NCBI GenBank assembly: GCA_004144175.1
Contig: SEFT01000006.1
Coordinates: 62,001 to 126,000, forward strand
Direction of reading: 5' to 3'
From: Sphingobacteriales bacterium
GTDB taxonomy: Bacteria; Bacteroidota; Bacteroidia; Chitinophagales; Chitinophagaceae
Length of the DNA: 64,000 bases
Notes under the pieces: generated by a model
What the model saw: only the letters and a program-made list of their open reading frames with translations
The model's database searches: none
Told to the model about the DNA's origin: nothing
In this document: one piece after another, positions 9,813 to 19,489 of the stretch
Position numbering within the stretch: position 1 is the stretch's first letter
Layout of the letters: every line of letters begins with the position of its first letter
Position numbers and translations under genes: made by a program

Positions 9813-12131
9813 ATGAAAGTGCAACTGAAAAAACGATCGATCCTTTTTGCAAAGGTGGCAGGTATGTTGGCTATTGCCTTCATACTGGCCGACCTTTTGC
9901 TCCCTGTACGCCCGGGCATAGAGTATGCTCCGGTGGTGCTGGCGCGTGATGGTTCTGTCATACATACATTCCTTACCAAAGATGAGCAATGGCGGTTCGA
10001 TACGAAGCTGGACGAGATAACACCGGAGCTCAAGCAGGCGATCATCTACAAAGAAGATAAATACTTTCGCTACCATCCCGGCATCAACATCTTTGCCATA
10101 GGCCGTGCGGCGGTCAATAATATTTTTTACCTGAAACGCACGTCGGGTGCATCTACCATTACCATGCAGGTGGCGCGCATGCTGCAACCTAAGAAACGCA
10201 CGTATGTGAATAAAGGCGTAGAGATGTTACGTGCGCTGCAGCTTGAGCTGCATTATAGCAAAGACGAGATACTTCAGATGTACCTCAACCTGGTCCCTTA
10301 TGGGTCTAATGTACAAGGCGTAAAGGCAGCATCTATTATCTATTTCAATAAGCTACCCAACCAGTTGTCGCTTGCAGAGATCACGGCACTAAGTATTATC
10401 CCCAACAGGCCTAACTCACTGGTGTTAGGGAGGGATAATGCAGCTATAGTGATACAGCGTAATAAATGGCTTAAGCGTTTTGAATCTGACAAATTGTTTG
10501 CTTCGGCAACCATAGGCGACGCGCTGGATGAACCGTTGAATGCATACCGACACAACGCCCCTGATGTAGCCCCGCAATTTGCCTGGCGTATGCGCAGGCA
10601 GCAGCCGGGCGTTACACAGATAAGAACCACCATCGACCCGATGGTACAGCAAAAAGCCTACGACCTCACTTATGGCTACTCGCAGGCGCTACGGTTGCAT
10701 GGCATTTATAATGCTTCTGTTATTGTTATCGATAACAGGACTATGGAAGTGAAGGCTTATATTGGTTCGTCCGACTTTGGTGATAAGGCGCATCATGGTG
10801 AGGTGGATGGGGTAAAGGCCATACGCTCGCCGGGCAGTACGCTGAAGCCGCTGCTATATGGTATGTGCATGGATATGGGTATCGTAACGCCTAAAACCAC
10901 CATAGCCGATGTGCCTATAAATATTGATGGCTACATACCTGAGAATTACGACCTTCAGTTTCGCGGCAATATTACCACAGAAGAGGCCTTAAAAAACTCC
11001 CTGAATATACCTGCGGTAAAGCTGTTGCATAGCGCGGGCGTAAAGTCATTTACCGCTAAGCTTACCGATGCAGGTTTCCTCTCGATATGGACCAAGCGCA
11101 ATAAGCTGGGGCTTTCGATGATACTGGGCGGCTGCGGTGTGCAGCTCGATGAGCTGAGCGCACTCTATGCCTCTTTCGCTAACGCGGGCATGTATCGTCC
11201 GTTGCGCTTTACTATAGACGACAGTACAGGGGCGAAAAGGCAAAAGGCTACAAAAATACTATCGCCCGAAGCCAGCTACATGATGACGGGTATATTGCGA
11301 GAATTGCATCGCCCCGATCTGCCCAACCTCTACGAGCAGGCTGCAAGCGTACCTAAGATAGCCTGGAAGACAGGTACTTCCTATGGGCGTAAAGATGCCT
11401 GGAGCATTGGTTACAACCAACGATATACGATGGGCGTATGGATAGGTAACTTTGATGGTATAGGTGTGGCTGGGCTTAACGGTGCAGGTACGGCAACACC
11501 GCTGTTGTTCCAATTGTTTAATGCCATAGACCGAAGTGCATCAGTTGAATGGAAGATAAAGACCGAAGACCTGGGCTACAGGCTGGTATGCCGCGAAACA
11601 GGTAAACTGCCCAATGACTACTGCACTTCGCAGGTGATGGACTATTATATACCCGGCACATCGTCTACAGAACGCTGCGCCCACCAGGTGCCGGTATGGT
11701 TGTCGCCTGATGAGGGTATATCCTACTGCACATCGTGCCTGCCTGATGCTGGGTATAAAACAAAGAGTTACCCCAATATACCGGCTGAACTGGCAGCCTG
11801 GTACGATCAAAGCCATACAGCATATGAAAAAATACCGAAGCACAACCCCGAATGCGGCCGTGTATTCGATGGCAGGTCACCTATTATTACTTCGCTTACC
11901 AATAAGTTGAGCTATATCATTGTTGATAAAGAGTCGCAGCAACTGCAACTAAAATGTAATACAGCAAATGATGTGAAGCAGGTGTATTGGTACATCAACG
12001 ATAATTTTTACGCCTCTGCAACACCTGCCGAGAAGAAGTTCTTTATCCCGTCTACTCCGCGCGTAAAGATTTCGTGTACGGATGATAAGGGGCGGAATAC
12101 AGATATAGAGATCAAAGTAAAGTTTTTATGA
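9813..12131 (+). CDS. pbpC: Penicillin-binding protein 1C (glycosyltransferase/transpeptidase)
   Basis: 772 residues. One N-terminal membrane anchor (about residues 11-30) is followed by a GT51 glycosyltransferase domain with Glu81 in KEDKYFRYHPG, GASTITMQVARM and LELHYSKDEILQMYLN. The transpeptidase domain has SxxK at Ser342-Lys345 (SPGSTLKP), SLN (KNSLNIP) and KTG at Lys519 (WKTGTSYGRKD). The last 90 residues fit the PBP1C-type C-terminal beta domain. It polymerises and cross-links peptidoglycan on the outer face of the inner membrane. Its ATG follows the TAA of the alpha-2-macroglobulin gene with no gap, so the genes are certainly one transcript and probably translationally coupled. All catalytic residues are present. 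Confidence 0.95.
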   Translation: MKVQLKKRSILFAKVAGMLAIAFILADLLLPVRPGIEYAPVVLARDGSVIHTFLTKDEQWRFDTKLDEITPELKQAIIYKEDKYFRYHPGINIFAIGRAAVNNIFYLKRTSGASTITMQVARMLQPKKRTYVNKGVEMLRALQLELHYSKDEILQMYLNLVPYGSNVQGVKAASIIYFNKLPNQLSLAEITALSIIPNRPNSLVLGRDNAAIVIQRNKWLKRFESDKLFASATIGDALDEPLNAYRHNAPDVAPQFAWRMRRQQPGVTQIRTTIDPMVQQKAYDLTYGYSQALRLHGIYNASVIVIDNRTMEVKAYIGSSDFGDKAHHGEVDGVKAIRSPGSTLKPLLYGMCMDMGIVTPKTTIADVPINIDGYIPENYDLQFRGNITTEEALKNSLNIPAVKLLHSAGVKSFTAKLTDAGFLSIWTKRNKLGLSMILGGCGVQLDELSALYASFANAGMYRPLRFTIDDSTGAKRQKATKILSPEASYMMTGILRELHRPDLPNLYEQAASVPKIAWKTGTSYGRKDAWSIGYNQRYTMGVWIGNFDGIGVAGLNGAGTATPLLFQLFNAIDRSASVEWKIKTEDLGYRLVCRETGKLPNDYCTSQVMDYYIPGTSSTERCAHQVPVWLSPDEGISYCTSCLPDAGYKTKSYPNIPAELAAWYDQSHTAYEKIPKHNPECGRVFDGRSPIITSLTNKLSYIIVDKESQQLQLKCNTANDVKQVYWYINDNFYASATPAEKKFFIPSTPRVKISCTDDKGRNTDIEIKVKFL

Positions 12132-12155
12132 GGGCCCGTAGCGATATTCGCTAGT

Positions 12156-12226
12156 TATCTTTGTGTCTTCATATTGTCAGAAGACGGCTAAATTGAACCG
12201 ATATTTTCATTTACAGTTTAACTTTG
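12156..12226 (+). promoter_or_regulatory. Candidate promoter boxes for the propeller kinase operon
   Basis: Two exact matches to the Bacteroidota -7 pattern TAnnTTTG lie in the 246-base gap after pbpC: TATCTTTG at 12156-12163 and TAACTTTG at 12219-12226. Neither has a perfectly spaced -33 TTTG; a TTG lies at 12193-12195, 23 bases before the second box. Either would leave a leader of about 150-210 bases. Confidence 0.4.
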
Positions 12227-12377
12227 ATAAATTAGTTGACACCCTTGACAACCATAAGACCGATCATGAATATATCCGTACTGACACCATGCCTCCGAAG
12301 TTGTAGATACGAACATCATATGATAAATAGCTGCCTTGTAGCTGCCTGATTGTCTGCTTAAGATTTTTCTCAAATTC

Positions 12378-15300
12378 ATGGTGCGAAGAGTATACCTCCT
12401 AATATGTATGTTGCTGTACGCGCTCGGATGCTATGCACAGAGCACTGTTACGTATAAGGTCGACCAAAATAATGGTCTGCCATCATCGCGCATTTATGGT
12501 ATGATGACGGACAGGCACGGATATTTGTGGCTATCGACACCAAAAGGCGTCGTAAAGTATAACGGTTACGACTTTAAAGTCTTCGGGCAGGCACAGGGGT
12601 TACCATCGGATGATATTTGGTATACCTGTGAAGATAGCCTTGGGAGGATATGGATATCTACTATCTCCACAGAGATAGGATACATCCGCAATGATAAATA
12701 CACAGCCGCAATACATGCCGAAGAAGGACAGTTGTTTTATCCAAAGTCGATGCGGTCTTTTGGTGACGGAATAGCGTTCGTATCGCCCGTGACGCGTGAT
12801 GGAAGACCTGACTATCGCCTTTTTGCAGTGCAGGGCGATAAAAGTTTTTCTTTTATTCCTAAAGACTTTGGGATAACGCGCAGTTATATCAACGAAAAAA
12901 AGGAATACATAGCCGTAAGGAATGATACTGTCTACAAGATGTTGCCCGGCGTCGATCGTGTCAAAGTTACTCCTATACGCACATTTGACAAAGACGAAAT
13001 AAAGAGAACAATAGAAGCCAGATCGATACTGCTTTTTAAGCATTACTTCATTTCATATGAGTATAAAGGAAGGCGTGTATGGTTTCTGGACATAGAAGGC
13101 AAGGACAGACTCCAATACGTCGACACCTTTTTAGCACCCAATGATATGATCATGTATGCGTATGATATGGGTGACTATTTTTACATCTGCGGTGCGCATA
13201 ATATATATAAGCTGGATGGTACGCTGAAAGTAGTAAAAGTGATAGCAGCCAATAACCTGACTGGTAACCGCGGACTTGATAACAGTGCCCCGTTTTTGCT
13301 GATGGAGAATGATTTTTGGGGCGTGTGCCTGGGTACAGGCTCGGGGCTTTACCTTAATAAGCTTGCTGAAAATAAATTCGTAGCGTGGAACGGAGAGGGT
13401 TTGTATGATAGCAAGCCCGTAGGGTGTATCAATGACAGTGTCTGCTACAGGTGGAGCAACTCTCGAAACCTGCTGATAGAGAAAAAAGGAAACGCCCTGA
13501 AGTATTATAAGCTGGATGATGTAGTAGATGTAAAAAGAATAATACCCTACGATCGTAACCGGTCGCTGCTGGTGGACGAGCACAACGTTTACTGGATAAG
13601 AAACGACGATAAGAAGACGGTCAATTATTTTTCCAGCGAAATCTTTGCCAAGAAGAATTTTTACAGTCAGCGCCTAATCTACCCAATTAACGCAGTAGCC
13701 ATGAGTGATAGCTCGTTGTTCGGCGTATTCCGGGGAGACAAGCGGTTCAATAGATTTGCGGTCGGTGACAGCACCAGCCTTCCTGAGAGCATAATGAGGT
13801 ACAGGTATGATGATCTCGTCTATGATTCATTGAGAAAGGCCTTCTGGGTTTACAACAGATATAAAGTTACCTATTTCGATCCGGCGAAGAATAACATGTA
13901 CTCGGTAAATAAGAACATCCTGAGTATGCTGGGTATTGGGAATGTAGAAAACATAATAGTAGATAATAAGTATGGCAACCTGTTGTTGAAAGCCAATGAT
14001 GACGTATGGCTGGTAGATTTGGCAAACATGAGGTGCAGGAAGCTCTTTGGTGGATACCGGCTAGGTGACGCATACTTATACCTTTATAAAAGTACAGTCA
14101 CTGTCGTGGGCAGGTTTGGCGTATTGTTTAGCAGGGTAGAAGGATCGGGTATCGTGTCAAAACCGGTGCTGTTTGAAAATGTGAAATGTAGCAACTATAC
14201 AAATGTGCTTGATGCCGAGATCAGCGATAACAAAATATGGCTATCTACTGACAAAGGTTTTTACACCACCGACGTTCCTGACAGTGAAGTCTTCACGAAG
14301 GCTTACGGAAGTATTAAAGACCGCTACCGGTTTGTAATATCTTATGGCGACAGTACATATGGTAATCCTAAAGGTAGCCAGGTGCTCATTTCGCAGGACG
14401 ATATGCGTATAGGCCTTGATATCATCCACCCTATGGGGTATGGCAAAATAAAGTACCAGTATAAGATATCAGGTGAAAACACTGGTTGGGTACCGCTTAA
14501 TGGTACAGAATTGCCGCTGCATGGACTGCGCCATAGCCGGGAATATGCTATAAGCATCATCGCATACGATGATATATGGAGGAGCAGGCCCGCTACCATA
14601 AGGGTATATGTACAGCCATATTGGTGGCAGACTCAGGGTATGACCGCATCTTTTATCATATGCGGCACTTTATTGCTTGCTATCATAGGTATCGGCATCT
14701 CGTACGTCACGCAGCATATTGTAACGAAGAGAAATGCGAGAAAGAACTTCTTTATGGAACTAGAGCTGAAGGGAATCTATTCGCAGATCAATCCACATTT
14801 CATTTTCAATACGCTTGGTACATCGCTATATTATATTAAAATAAACAAGACAAAGGAAGCCTATAACCATATTACCAAATTCTCGAGGTTGCTGCGCACG
14901 TACATTAGCTCGTCGAGGAACAAGATGATAACGATTGGCGATGAAGTGCAAAATCTGAAGGACTATATAGAGCTGCAGCAAGACCGTTTTATCAATCGGT
15001 TCGACTACAATATCGAAGTGGAAGAAACCATCGGTGCATCCACCGAGAAAATACCCAGCCTGCTCATACAGCCGTTTGTGGAGAATGCCATTAATCATGG
15101 CCTACTGAATAAGAGCAGTAAAGGCAATCTTCTCATATCATTTACACAGCCGCACTATGGGCAGATAGTATGCAAGGTAGAAGACGATGGCGTGGGGCGA
15201 ATGGCCGCTAACCAGCTACGTGAGTCGAGCAGCATCCGGCACCAATCATTCGGAAATCAATTGATACAGGATCTCATTCATATTTATAATACATATGAGA

Positions 15301-15395
15301 ATGTAAAGATCCGCGTGGAGTACATTGACAAAGACCTGCCAGATACGGGAACGATCGTAAATATCTACATTAATAAACTGACAAAAAATACTTAA
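12378..15395 (+). CDS. Sensor histidine kinase, periplasmic beta-propeller plus LytS-type kinase
   Basis: 1005 residues. A signal peptide ends near CYAQ (residue 21). Residues about 25-660 contain two-component-regulator propeller repeats (for example DRHGYLWLSTPKGVVKYNGYDF and DSLGRIWIST). A Y_Y_Y-type beta-sandwich (YQYKISGENTGW) follows, then one membrane segment (about 755-780). The cytoplasmic kinase is the LytS/PF06580 type, with phospho-acceptor His807 in QINPHFIFNTL, an N-box (PFVENAINHG) and a G-box (DDGVGRM). It senses a periplasmic ligand and should phosphorylate the LytTR regulator that starts 5 bases after its stop. It lies downstream of the A2M/pbpC pair with its own likely promoter, so a link to wall stress is only suggested by position. 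Confidence 0.92.
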   Translation: MVRRVYLLICMLLYALGCYAQSTVTYKVDQNNGLPSSRIYGMMTDRHGYLWLSTPKGVVKYNGYDFKVFGQAQGLPSDDIWYTCEDSLGRIWISTISTEIGYIRNDKYTAAIHAEEGQLFYPKSMRSFGDGIAFVSPVTRDGRPDYRLFAVQGDKSFSFIPKDFGITRSYINEKKEYIAVRNDTVYKMLPGVDRVKVTPIRTFDKDEIKRTIEARSILLFKHYFISYEYKGRRVWFLDIEGKDRLQYVDTFLAPNDMIMYAYDMGDYFYICGAHNIYKLDGTLKVVKVIAANNLTGNRGLDNSAPFLLMENDFWGVCLGTGSGLYLNKLAENKFVAWNGEGLYDSKPVGCINDSVCYRWSNSRNLLIEKKGNALKYYKLDDVVDVKRIIPYDRNRSLLVDEHNVYWIRNDDKKTVNYFSSEIFAKKNFYSQRLIYPINAVAMSDSSLFGVFRGDKRFNRFAVGDSTSLPESIMRYRYDDLVYDSLRKAFWVYNRYKVTYFDPAKNNMYSVNKNILSMLGIGNVENIIVDNKYGNLLLKANDDVWLVDLANMRCRKLFGGYRLGDAYLYLYKSTVTVVGRFGVLFSRVEGSGIVSKPVLFENVKCSNYTNVLDAEISDNKIWLSTDKGFYTTDVPDSEVFTKAYGSIKDRYRFVISYGDSTYGNPKGSQVLISQDDMRIGLDIIHPMGYGKIKYQYKISGENTGWVPLNGTELPLHGLRHSREYAISIIAYDDIWRSRPATIRVYVQPYWWQTQGMTASFIICGTLLLAIIGIGISYVTQHIVTKRNARKNFFMELELKGIYSQINPHFIFNTLGTSLYYIKINKTKEAYNHITKFSRLLRTYISSSRNKMITIGDEVQNLKDYIELQQDRFINRFDYNIEVEETIGASTEKIPSLLIQPFVENAINHGLLNKSSKGNLLISFTQPHYGQIVCKVEDDGVGRMAANQLRESSSIRHQSFGNQLIQDLIHIYNTYENVKIRVEYIDKDLPDTGTIVNIYINKLTKNT

Positions 15396-15400
15396 AGACC

Positions 15401-16171
15401 ATGAAAGAAACCTACACCTGTATTTTAATAGATGACGAACCCAATGCGATCGGCCTTCTGGATGCTTCTCTGAAAGAACTGTTTAGCGAAATAGAAGTGA
15501 AGGCTACTTGCACCGATTGGGCATCGGCCATGAAGACATTGCGCAGCACGCCATTCGACATTGTGTTTCTGGATATATCGATGCCCGGTAAGAACGGGAT
15601 CGACCTGCTGAAACTAATGCCCACGCTGGAAAGCGAGGTGATATTTGTAACTGCTCACCATGAGTATGCGATTGAGGCATTTAAATTGTCAGCTTGCGGA
15701 TACATACTGAAGCCGATAGAAGATGCGGAGCTAGTGCAGGCAGTAAATAAAGCAATAGAACATGTAAATAATAAACGCCTCGCACAGCAACTTAAAAATG
15801 GAGCCGCCGCCGCATCACCTTCTATCATTGGCATACCCAATAATAAAGGCGTAGACTATGTAAAGGCAGAAGATATTTTCTATTTCGAGGCCGTAAATAA
15901 GTGTACTAAGGTGGTTTCCAGGCATGCAGAAATACTTAGTTCATACAATATCGGCAGGTTTAAAGAAGCGGTGGAAGGTTTGGGCTTTTTCCAGGTGCAT
16001 CGATCATTTATAGTCAATATGCACCATATAAGGCGATACGTATCATCTGGCGATATTGTGATGGATAATAGTAAAGAAATACCCGTATCGCGCTACGCGA
16101 AAGATGAATTCCTGAAACAATTTTCGATAGTGAGTAATGTGAGAATAAATATAGACGATATGAAGCGATAA
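15401..16171 (+). CDS. LytTR-family response regulator
   Basis: 256 residues. The REC domain (1-120) has the acidic pair in LIDDEP, phospho-acceptor Asp58 (VFLDISMPG) and the conserved Lys in YILKP. The LytTR DNA-binding domain (about 150-250) has the typical DIFYFEAVNKCTKV and FFQVHRSFIVN segments. It starts 5 bases after the propeller LytS-like kinase and is its expected partner. LytTR regulators bind pairs of 9-base direct repeats spaced by two helical turns. I found no convincing pair in front of this operon, so its targets are not visible here. It ends convergently with the ABC permease gene, only 33 bases away. Confidence 0.93.
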   Translation: MKETYTCILIDDEPNAIGLLDASLKELFSEIEVKATCTDWASAMKTLRSTPFDIVFLDISMPGKNGIDLLKLMPTLESEVIFVTAHHEYAIEAFKLSACGYILKPIEDAELVQAVNKAIEHVNNKRLAQQLKNGAAAASPSIIGIPNNKGVDYVKAEDIFYFEAVNKCTKVVSRHAEILSSYNIGRFKEAVEGLGFFQVHRSFIVNMHHIRRYVSSGDIVMDNSKEIPVSRYAKDEFLKQFSIVSNVRINIDDMKR

Positions 16172-16204
16172 GCTATATCTCATATTGCCGAAGGATGCCC
16201 GCAA

Positions 16205-18601
16205 CTATTCGTGCCGCAATACAGCCGCCGGACGTTTATAGTATGCAAATATCAGTTGAACGTATACTGTAACAGTCACCATTGCTATCATGGTAAAAGC
16301 AGATATCGCAAAGACGATCCAGCTAATGGAAATATGGTAAGCAAAGTTGCTGAGCCAGATTTTCATGATGAAGTAGGCTAGTGGCATAGCAAAGAGAAGA
16401 GAAATAAATACCAGTCTAATGAAGTCGCGCGAAAGCAGCAGAAGTATATCCATAAGCGTAGCGCCCGATATCTTGCGTATACTGATCTCTTTGGCACGCT
16501 GCCGCATAAAGAACGCTGTAAGCCCGATGAGCCCTAACACAGAGATGAATATACTAAGTCCAGTGAGCCAATTAAATAATACGCGTTGCTTTTCTTCTTT
16601 CTCGTATTGTTTATTGAAGGCCTCATCGAGCAGAGTATACTTGAATGGGCTACCCTGTCCCCATGCCTGGTAGGCATTTCCTACGTAGGCAATGGTCTGT
16701 TGTAATTTGCCAGCTTTTACTTTTATCGACAGGAAATTGGTGCGCCCCTCAGGACGACCCACAGTACCTAATGAAAGGAAGATCGGCTTGATGGTGTCGT
16801 GCAGAGAGGCCGCATGAAAGTTTTTTACCACACCTATAATATGACCGCGGCGCATACCATAGTAGTAGCCTGTTTCTACCTTTTTACCCACTACATTGCC
16901 ACCCAGCATACGGGCCGCCGATTCATTGGCTATAAGATAAGCCGAAGTGTCGAGCGTTGCGATCATTGAAGAATCAAAATCCCGGCCTTCTTTTAACGTA
17001 AGCCCCATTACGTCTACATAGTCGTAGTCTACAAATAGCGAATTAGTAAGGATGGGCACAAATCCTGTATCTGCTTCTATATTGATGTAGGTGTGATTGA
17101 GTTCACTCCCCGGTACATTATACGCCGCGGATACGCGGAGTATGTCGGGGTTCTTGCGCAGGCTGTCTTTAAACGCCTCCTTCTGCGCATTTACACGTTG
17201 GTCATTCAGGTCTACGAGCAACATTCGGTCTTTGTCAAAACCTAAATCGCGGTGCTTTACGAAGTTCAACTGCTGGGCTATCACAATGGTAGCAATCAGC
17301 ATGACGATAGAGATAGAGAATTGAGCGACCACCAGCACTTTGCGCAAAACAGGATTGCCTGAACCGATAGTAAGGCTGCCTTGTAACGACCTTGCCGGCT
17401 GAAAGGAGATAATGGAAAATGCAGGATACAAACCGCTGATGATACCAACTGCAACAGCCATAGCTAACACGCCTGCAATAAATGCAAGGCTGGCAAACGG
17501 TAGTATAATGATTTTGCCTGATAGCTTATTAAAGTAGGGTAGCGTCATTTCGGCCAACGAAAGCGCAAGTATCAGTGCAATGAGGCAAAGCACCACCGAC
17601 TCGGTAAGGAACTGAAGTATGAGCTGACGCCGTGTAGCTCCAAGTACTTTTCTGACCCCTACTTCGCGTGCGCGGCTGAATGAACGGGCCGTTGCGAGAT
17701 TGATGTAGTTGATACAGGCTACGACCAAAAGTATGATGGCAATGGCTGAAAAAATGTATAAGAGATTAATGTCTCCATTCTGTTCCAGCTCCTCCCACTT
17801 ATTGCCGCTGAGGTGTATGTTGGTAATAGGCTGCAGTCGGTCAAAATACAGATCCTGATCATCAGGCTGGTATTTCTGTCGAAAGAAACCATCGTACATT
17901 TTTTGCCATACTTCCGTGCGGAATCTAGCGGTATCATAGCCTTCATTCAGCAGGACATATGTCGGCTCCAGCACCTCTATACGGCGGTATTTTGCAATGA
18001 TAATGGCGGGATGAAAATGGGACGGTCTGTCGTCTGTTGCAAGAACGCCTGTTACCGTAAATGCCAACGGGCTGTCTTTTGTTTGCGTGTTATTGATGAA
18101 AACTTTTTTTCCGAGTGCAGATTGTTTGCCAAATATTTTACCGGCAATTTGCTCGGTTATCACCACCGACCTATCGTTGAGTAAAGCCTTTTGTGGTTTA
18201 CCTTCCGCAAAGCGGTAGGAGAATACGGAGAAGAAACCAGAGTCGGCATAGTAGGTGTCGCTTTCATAGGCGGATAGCTTACCTGCCGATAGTAGGCTGG
18301 GTATCTTATAGAAGCAAGTGGACGGGCCAATGTCCGGGAAGTCGCGCCGTAGCATACCGGGTATGCGCGAGTCTGCGGCAGCTGCCGGTTCGGCTACCCC
18401 ATGTGTAACCAGCGAATTTTCTACACGGTATATTCTGTCGGCATTCTTGAAGTGCGCATCGTAGTTCAATTCATCCTTTACCCAGAGTGCAATAAGTATA
18501 AATCCTGCCAGGCCAATAGCCAGCCCGATGATATTTAGCGCAGCATAAAAACGCTGATGCACGATATTGCGGAATGCTATGAGCAGGTAATTTTTAAACA
18601 T
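16205..18601 (-). CDS. ABC transporter permease, MacB/FtsX type with two FtsX units
   Basis: 798 residues from the ATG at 18601; a start at 18619 is also open but would overlap the ATPase gene more. The architecture is that of the 800-residue Bacteroidota permeases: an N-terminal membrane helix (FYAALNIIGLAIGL), a periplasmic MacB-like domain, three helices of the first FtsX unit (around residues 280-420), a second helix plus periplasmic domain, and three C-terminal helices. Coupling motifs REVGVRKVLGA and KEISIRKISGA occur in the two FtsX units. Its start overlaps the ATPase stop by 8 bases (ATGTTTAA), indicating coupled translation. The family drives mechanotransmission or export of peptides, lipoproteins or toxic compounds; the substrate is unknown. 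No membrane-fusion protein or TolC gene accompanies it in this window. Confidence 0.9.
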   Translation of the reverse strand: MFKNYLLIAFRNIVHQRFYAALNIIGLAIGLAGFILIALWVKDELNYDAHFKNADRIYRVENSLVTHGVAEPAAAADSRIPGMLRRDFPDIGPSTCFYKIPSLLSAGKLSAYESDTYYADSGFFSVFSYRFAEGKPQKALLNDRSVVITEQIAGKIFGKQSALGKKVFINNTQTKDSPLAFTVTGVLATDDRPSHFHPAIIIAKYRRIEVLEPTYVLLNEGYDTARFRTEVWQKMYDGFFRQKYQPDDQDLYFDRLQPITNIHLSGNKWEELEQNGDINLLYIFSAIAIILLVVACINYINLATARSFSRAREVGVRKVLGATRRQLILQFLTESVVLCLIALILALSLAEMTLPYFNKLSGKIIILPFASLAFIAGVLAMAVAVGIISGLYPAFSIISFQPARSLQGSLTIGSGNPVLRKVLVVAQFSISIVMLIATIVIAQQLNFVKHRDLGFDKDRMLLVDLNDQRVNAQKEAFKDSLRKNPDILRVSAAYNVPGSELNHTYINIEADTGFVPILTNSLFVDYDYVDVMGLTLKEGRDFDSSMIATLDTSAYLIANESAARMLGGNVVGKKVETGYYYGMRRGHIIGVVKNFHAASLHDTIKPIFLSLGTVGRPEGRTNFLSIKVKAGKLQQTIAYVGNAYQAWGQGSPFKYTLLDEAFNKQYEKEEKQRVLFNWLTGLSIFISVLGLIGLTAFFMRQRAKEISIRKISGATLMDILLLLSRDFIRLVFISLLFAMPLAYFIMKIWLSNFAYHISISWIVFAISAFTMIAMVTVTVYVQLIFAYYKRPAAVLRHE

Positions 18602-19283
18602 ATAGTAGCGGGGTAGCATGCTCGGTAAATACCTGGCCGTCCAGCATGCTTATGGTACGGCGACAGTATTGCGCATAGTGCATAGAGTGTGTTACCATCA
18701 CTACGGTGGTGCCTTGCTCGTTTAGCTGTAGCAGTTGGGCTATTACCTCGTCGCCACTTCGTGTATCCAGATTGCCTGTAGGTTCATCGGCCAGTATTAG
18801 CTTGGGACTATTGCTGATAGCCCGCGCCACTGCTATACGCTGCTGTTGACCACCGGATAGCTGCTGCGGATAATGATTCTTCCGGTGCGACATCTTCATC
18901 TGGTCGAGCAGGTGCAATACACGGTCTTTGCGTTCCGATTGCTTCATTTTGATGTAAAGAAGCGGCAGCTCTACATTCTCATAAATGGTCAGCTCATTTA
19001 TCAGGTTGAAGCTTTGAAATATGAACCCGATGTGCTGTTTGCGTAGCGCCGCACGCCGGCTCTCGCTAAAGTTGGCAGTGGCGATACCTTCGAAATAATA
19101 CTCACCGCCATCCAGCTTGTCGATAAGTCCAAGTATATTTAACAGTGAAGACTTGCCGCAGCCCGATGGCCCGGTAATGGCTACGAACTCACCAGCCTTG
19201 ATATCGATGCTTACCTCCGCCAGTGCGACGGTCTCGATGCCTTCGGCTTTGTAGGTCTTTCGCAGCTGTGTTGTTTTGATCAT
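18594..19283 (-). CDS. ABC transporter ATP-binding protein (MacB/LolD type)
   Basis: 229 residues from ATG 19283 (MIKTTQLRKTY), the usual beginning of this family. The frame also has an ATG at 19301, but the inferred sigma-54 start site at about 19307 would leave only a 6-base leader for it. Walker A is GPSGCGKSS (residues 38-46), the signature is LSGGQQQRIAVARA, and Walker B is LILADEPTGNLD, followed by the H-loop His in MVTHS. All residues for ATP hydrolysis are present. It energises the permease encoded immediately downstream. The pair is divergent from the sigma-54 activator at 19490 and probably controlled by it through the palindrome at 19410-19425. Confidence 0.93.
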   Translation of the reverse strand: MIKTTQLRKTYKAEGIETVALAEVSIDIKAGEFVAITGPSGCGKSSLLNILGLIDKLDGGEYYFEGIATANFSESRRAALRKQHIGFIFQSFNLINELTIYENVELPLLYIKMKQSERKDRVLHLLDQMKMSHRKNHYPQQLSGGQQQRIAVARAISNSPKLILADEPTGNLDTRSGDEVIAQLLQLNEQGTTVVMVTHSMHYAQYCRRTISMLDGQVFTEHATPLLYV

Positions 19284-19318
19284 GTTGTTATCGTTGGCCA
19301 TGCGGCAAAGTCCTTGTA

Positions 19319-19333
19319 GCGAATAATGTGCCA
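19319..19333 (-). promoter_or_regulatory. Sigma-54 (-24/-12) promoter of the ABC operon
   Basis: On the minus strand the sequence reads TGGCACATTATTCGC, with GG and GC separated by the exact 10 bases of the sigma-54 consensus TGGCACr-N4-TTGC (one mismatch in TTGC). The predicted start site is about 19307, 24 bases before the preferred ATG. An NtrC-family activator gene lies next door. Confidence 0.65.
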
Positions 19334-19409
19334 GTTAAGGCGCAGTGTTGCCCTGTCAAGTTATTAATTATTCCCGTCTTCCTATACTGTACGCATACGG
19401 ACAAGAAAC

Positions 19410-19425
19410 TGTCCGATAACGGACA
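19410..19425. promoter_or_regulatory. Activator-binding palindrome TGTCCG-N4-CGGACA
   Basis: TGTCCG (19410-19415), ATAA, CGGACA (19420-19425), extended to 12-bp perfect arms at 19404-19415 and 19420-19431. It lies between the divergent ABC and sigma-54 activator genes, centred about 110 bases upstream of the inferred ABC start site. It is followed on the plus strand by a T run, so it could also fold as a terminator, but there is no upstream plus-strand gene to terminate. Near-identical palindromes lie in front of 22344. Confidence 0.65.
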
Positions 19426-19461
19426 GTTTCTGTGGTTTTTTTAATTGCGTTTACAAGCATA

Positions 19462-19469
19462 TATCTTTG
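19462..19469 (+). promoter_or_regulatory. -7 box of the sigma-54 activator gene
   Basis: TATCTTTG is an exact TAnnTTTG match, with 20 bases between it and the ATG at 19490. The -33 region is a T-rich run without a clear TTTG. The palindrome at 19410-19425 lies just upstream, so autoregulation is possible. Confidence 0.45.
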
Positions 19470-19489
19470 GCATATACAGGCGCTTTTGC

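Noticed and set aside
12213-12240. LytTR-like sites (ACAGTTTAA and TTAGTTGAC) before the propeller kinase
   Set aside because: Spacing is 19 rather than 21 bases and each has one or two mismatches; too weak.
19468-19482. Sigma-54-like TGGCAT element before the activator gene
   Set aside because: The GC of the -12 element is one base out of register; the overlapping TATCTTTG box is a better promoter.
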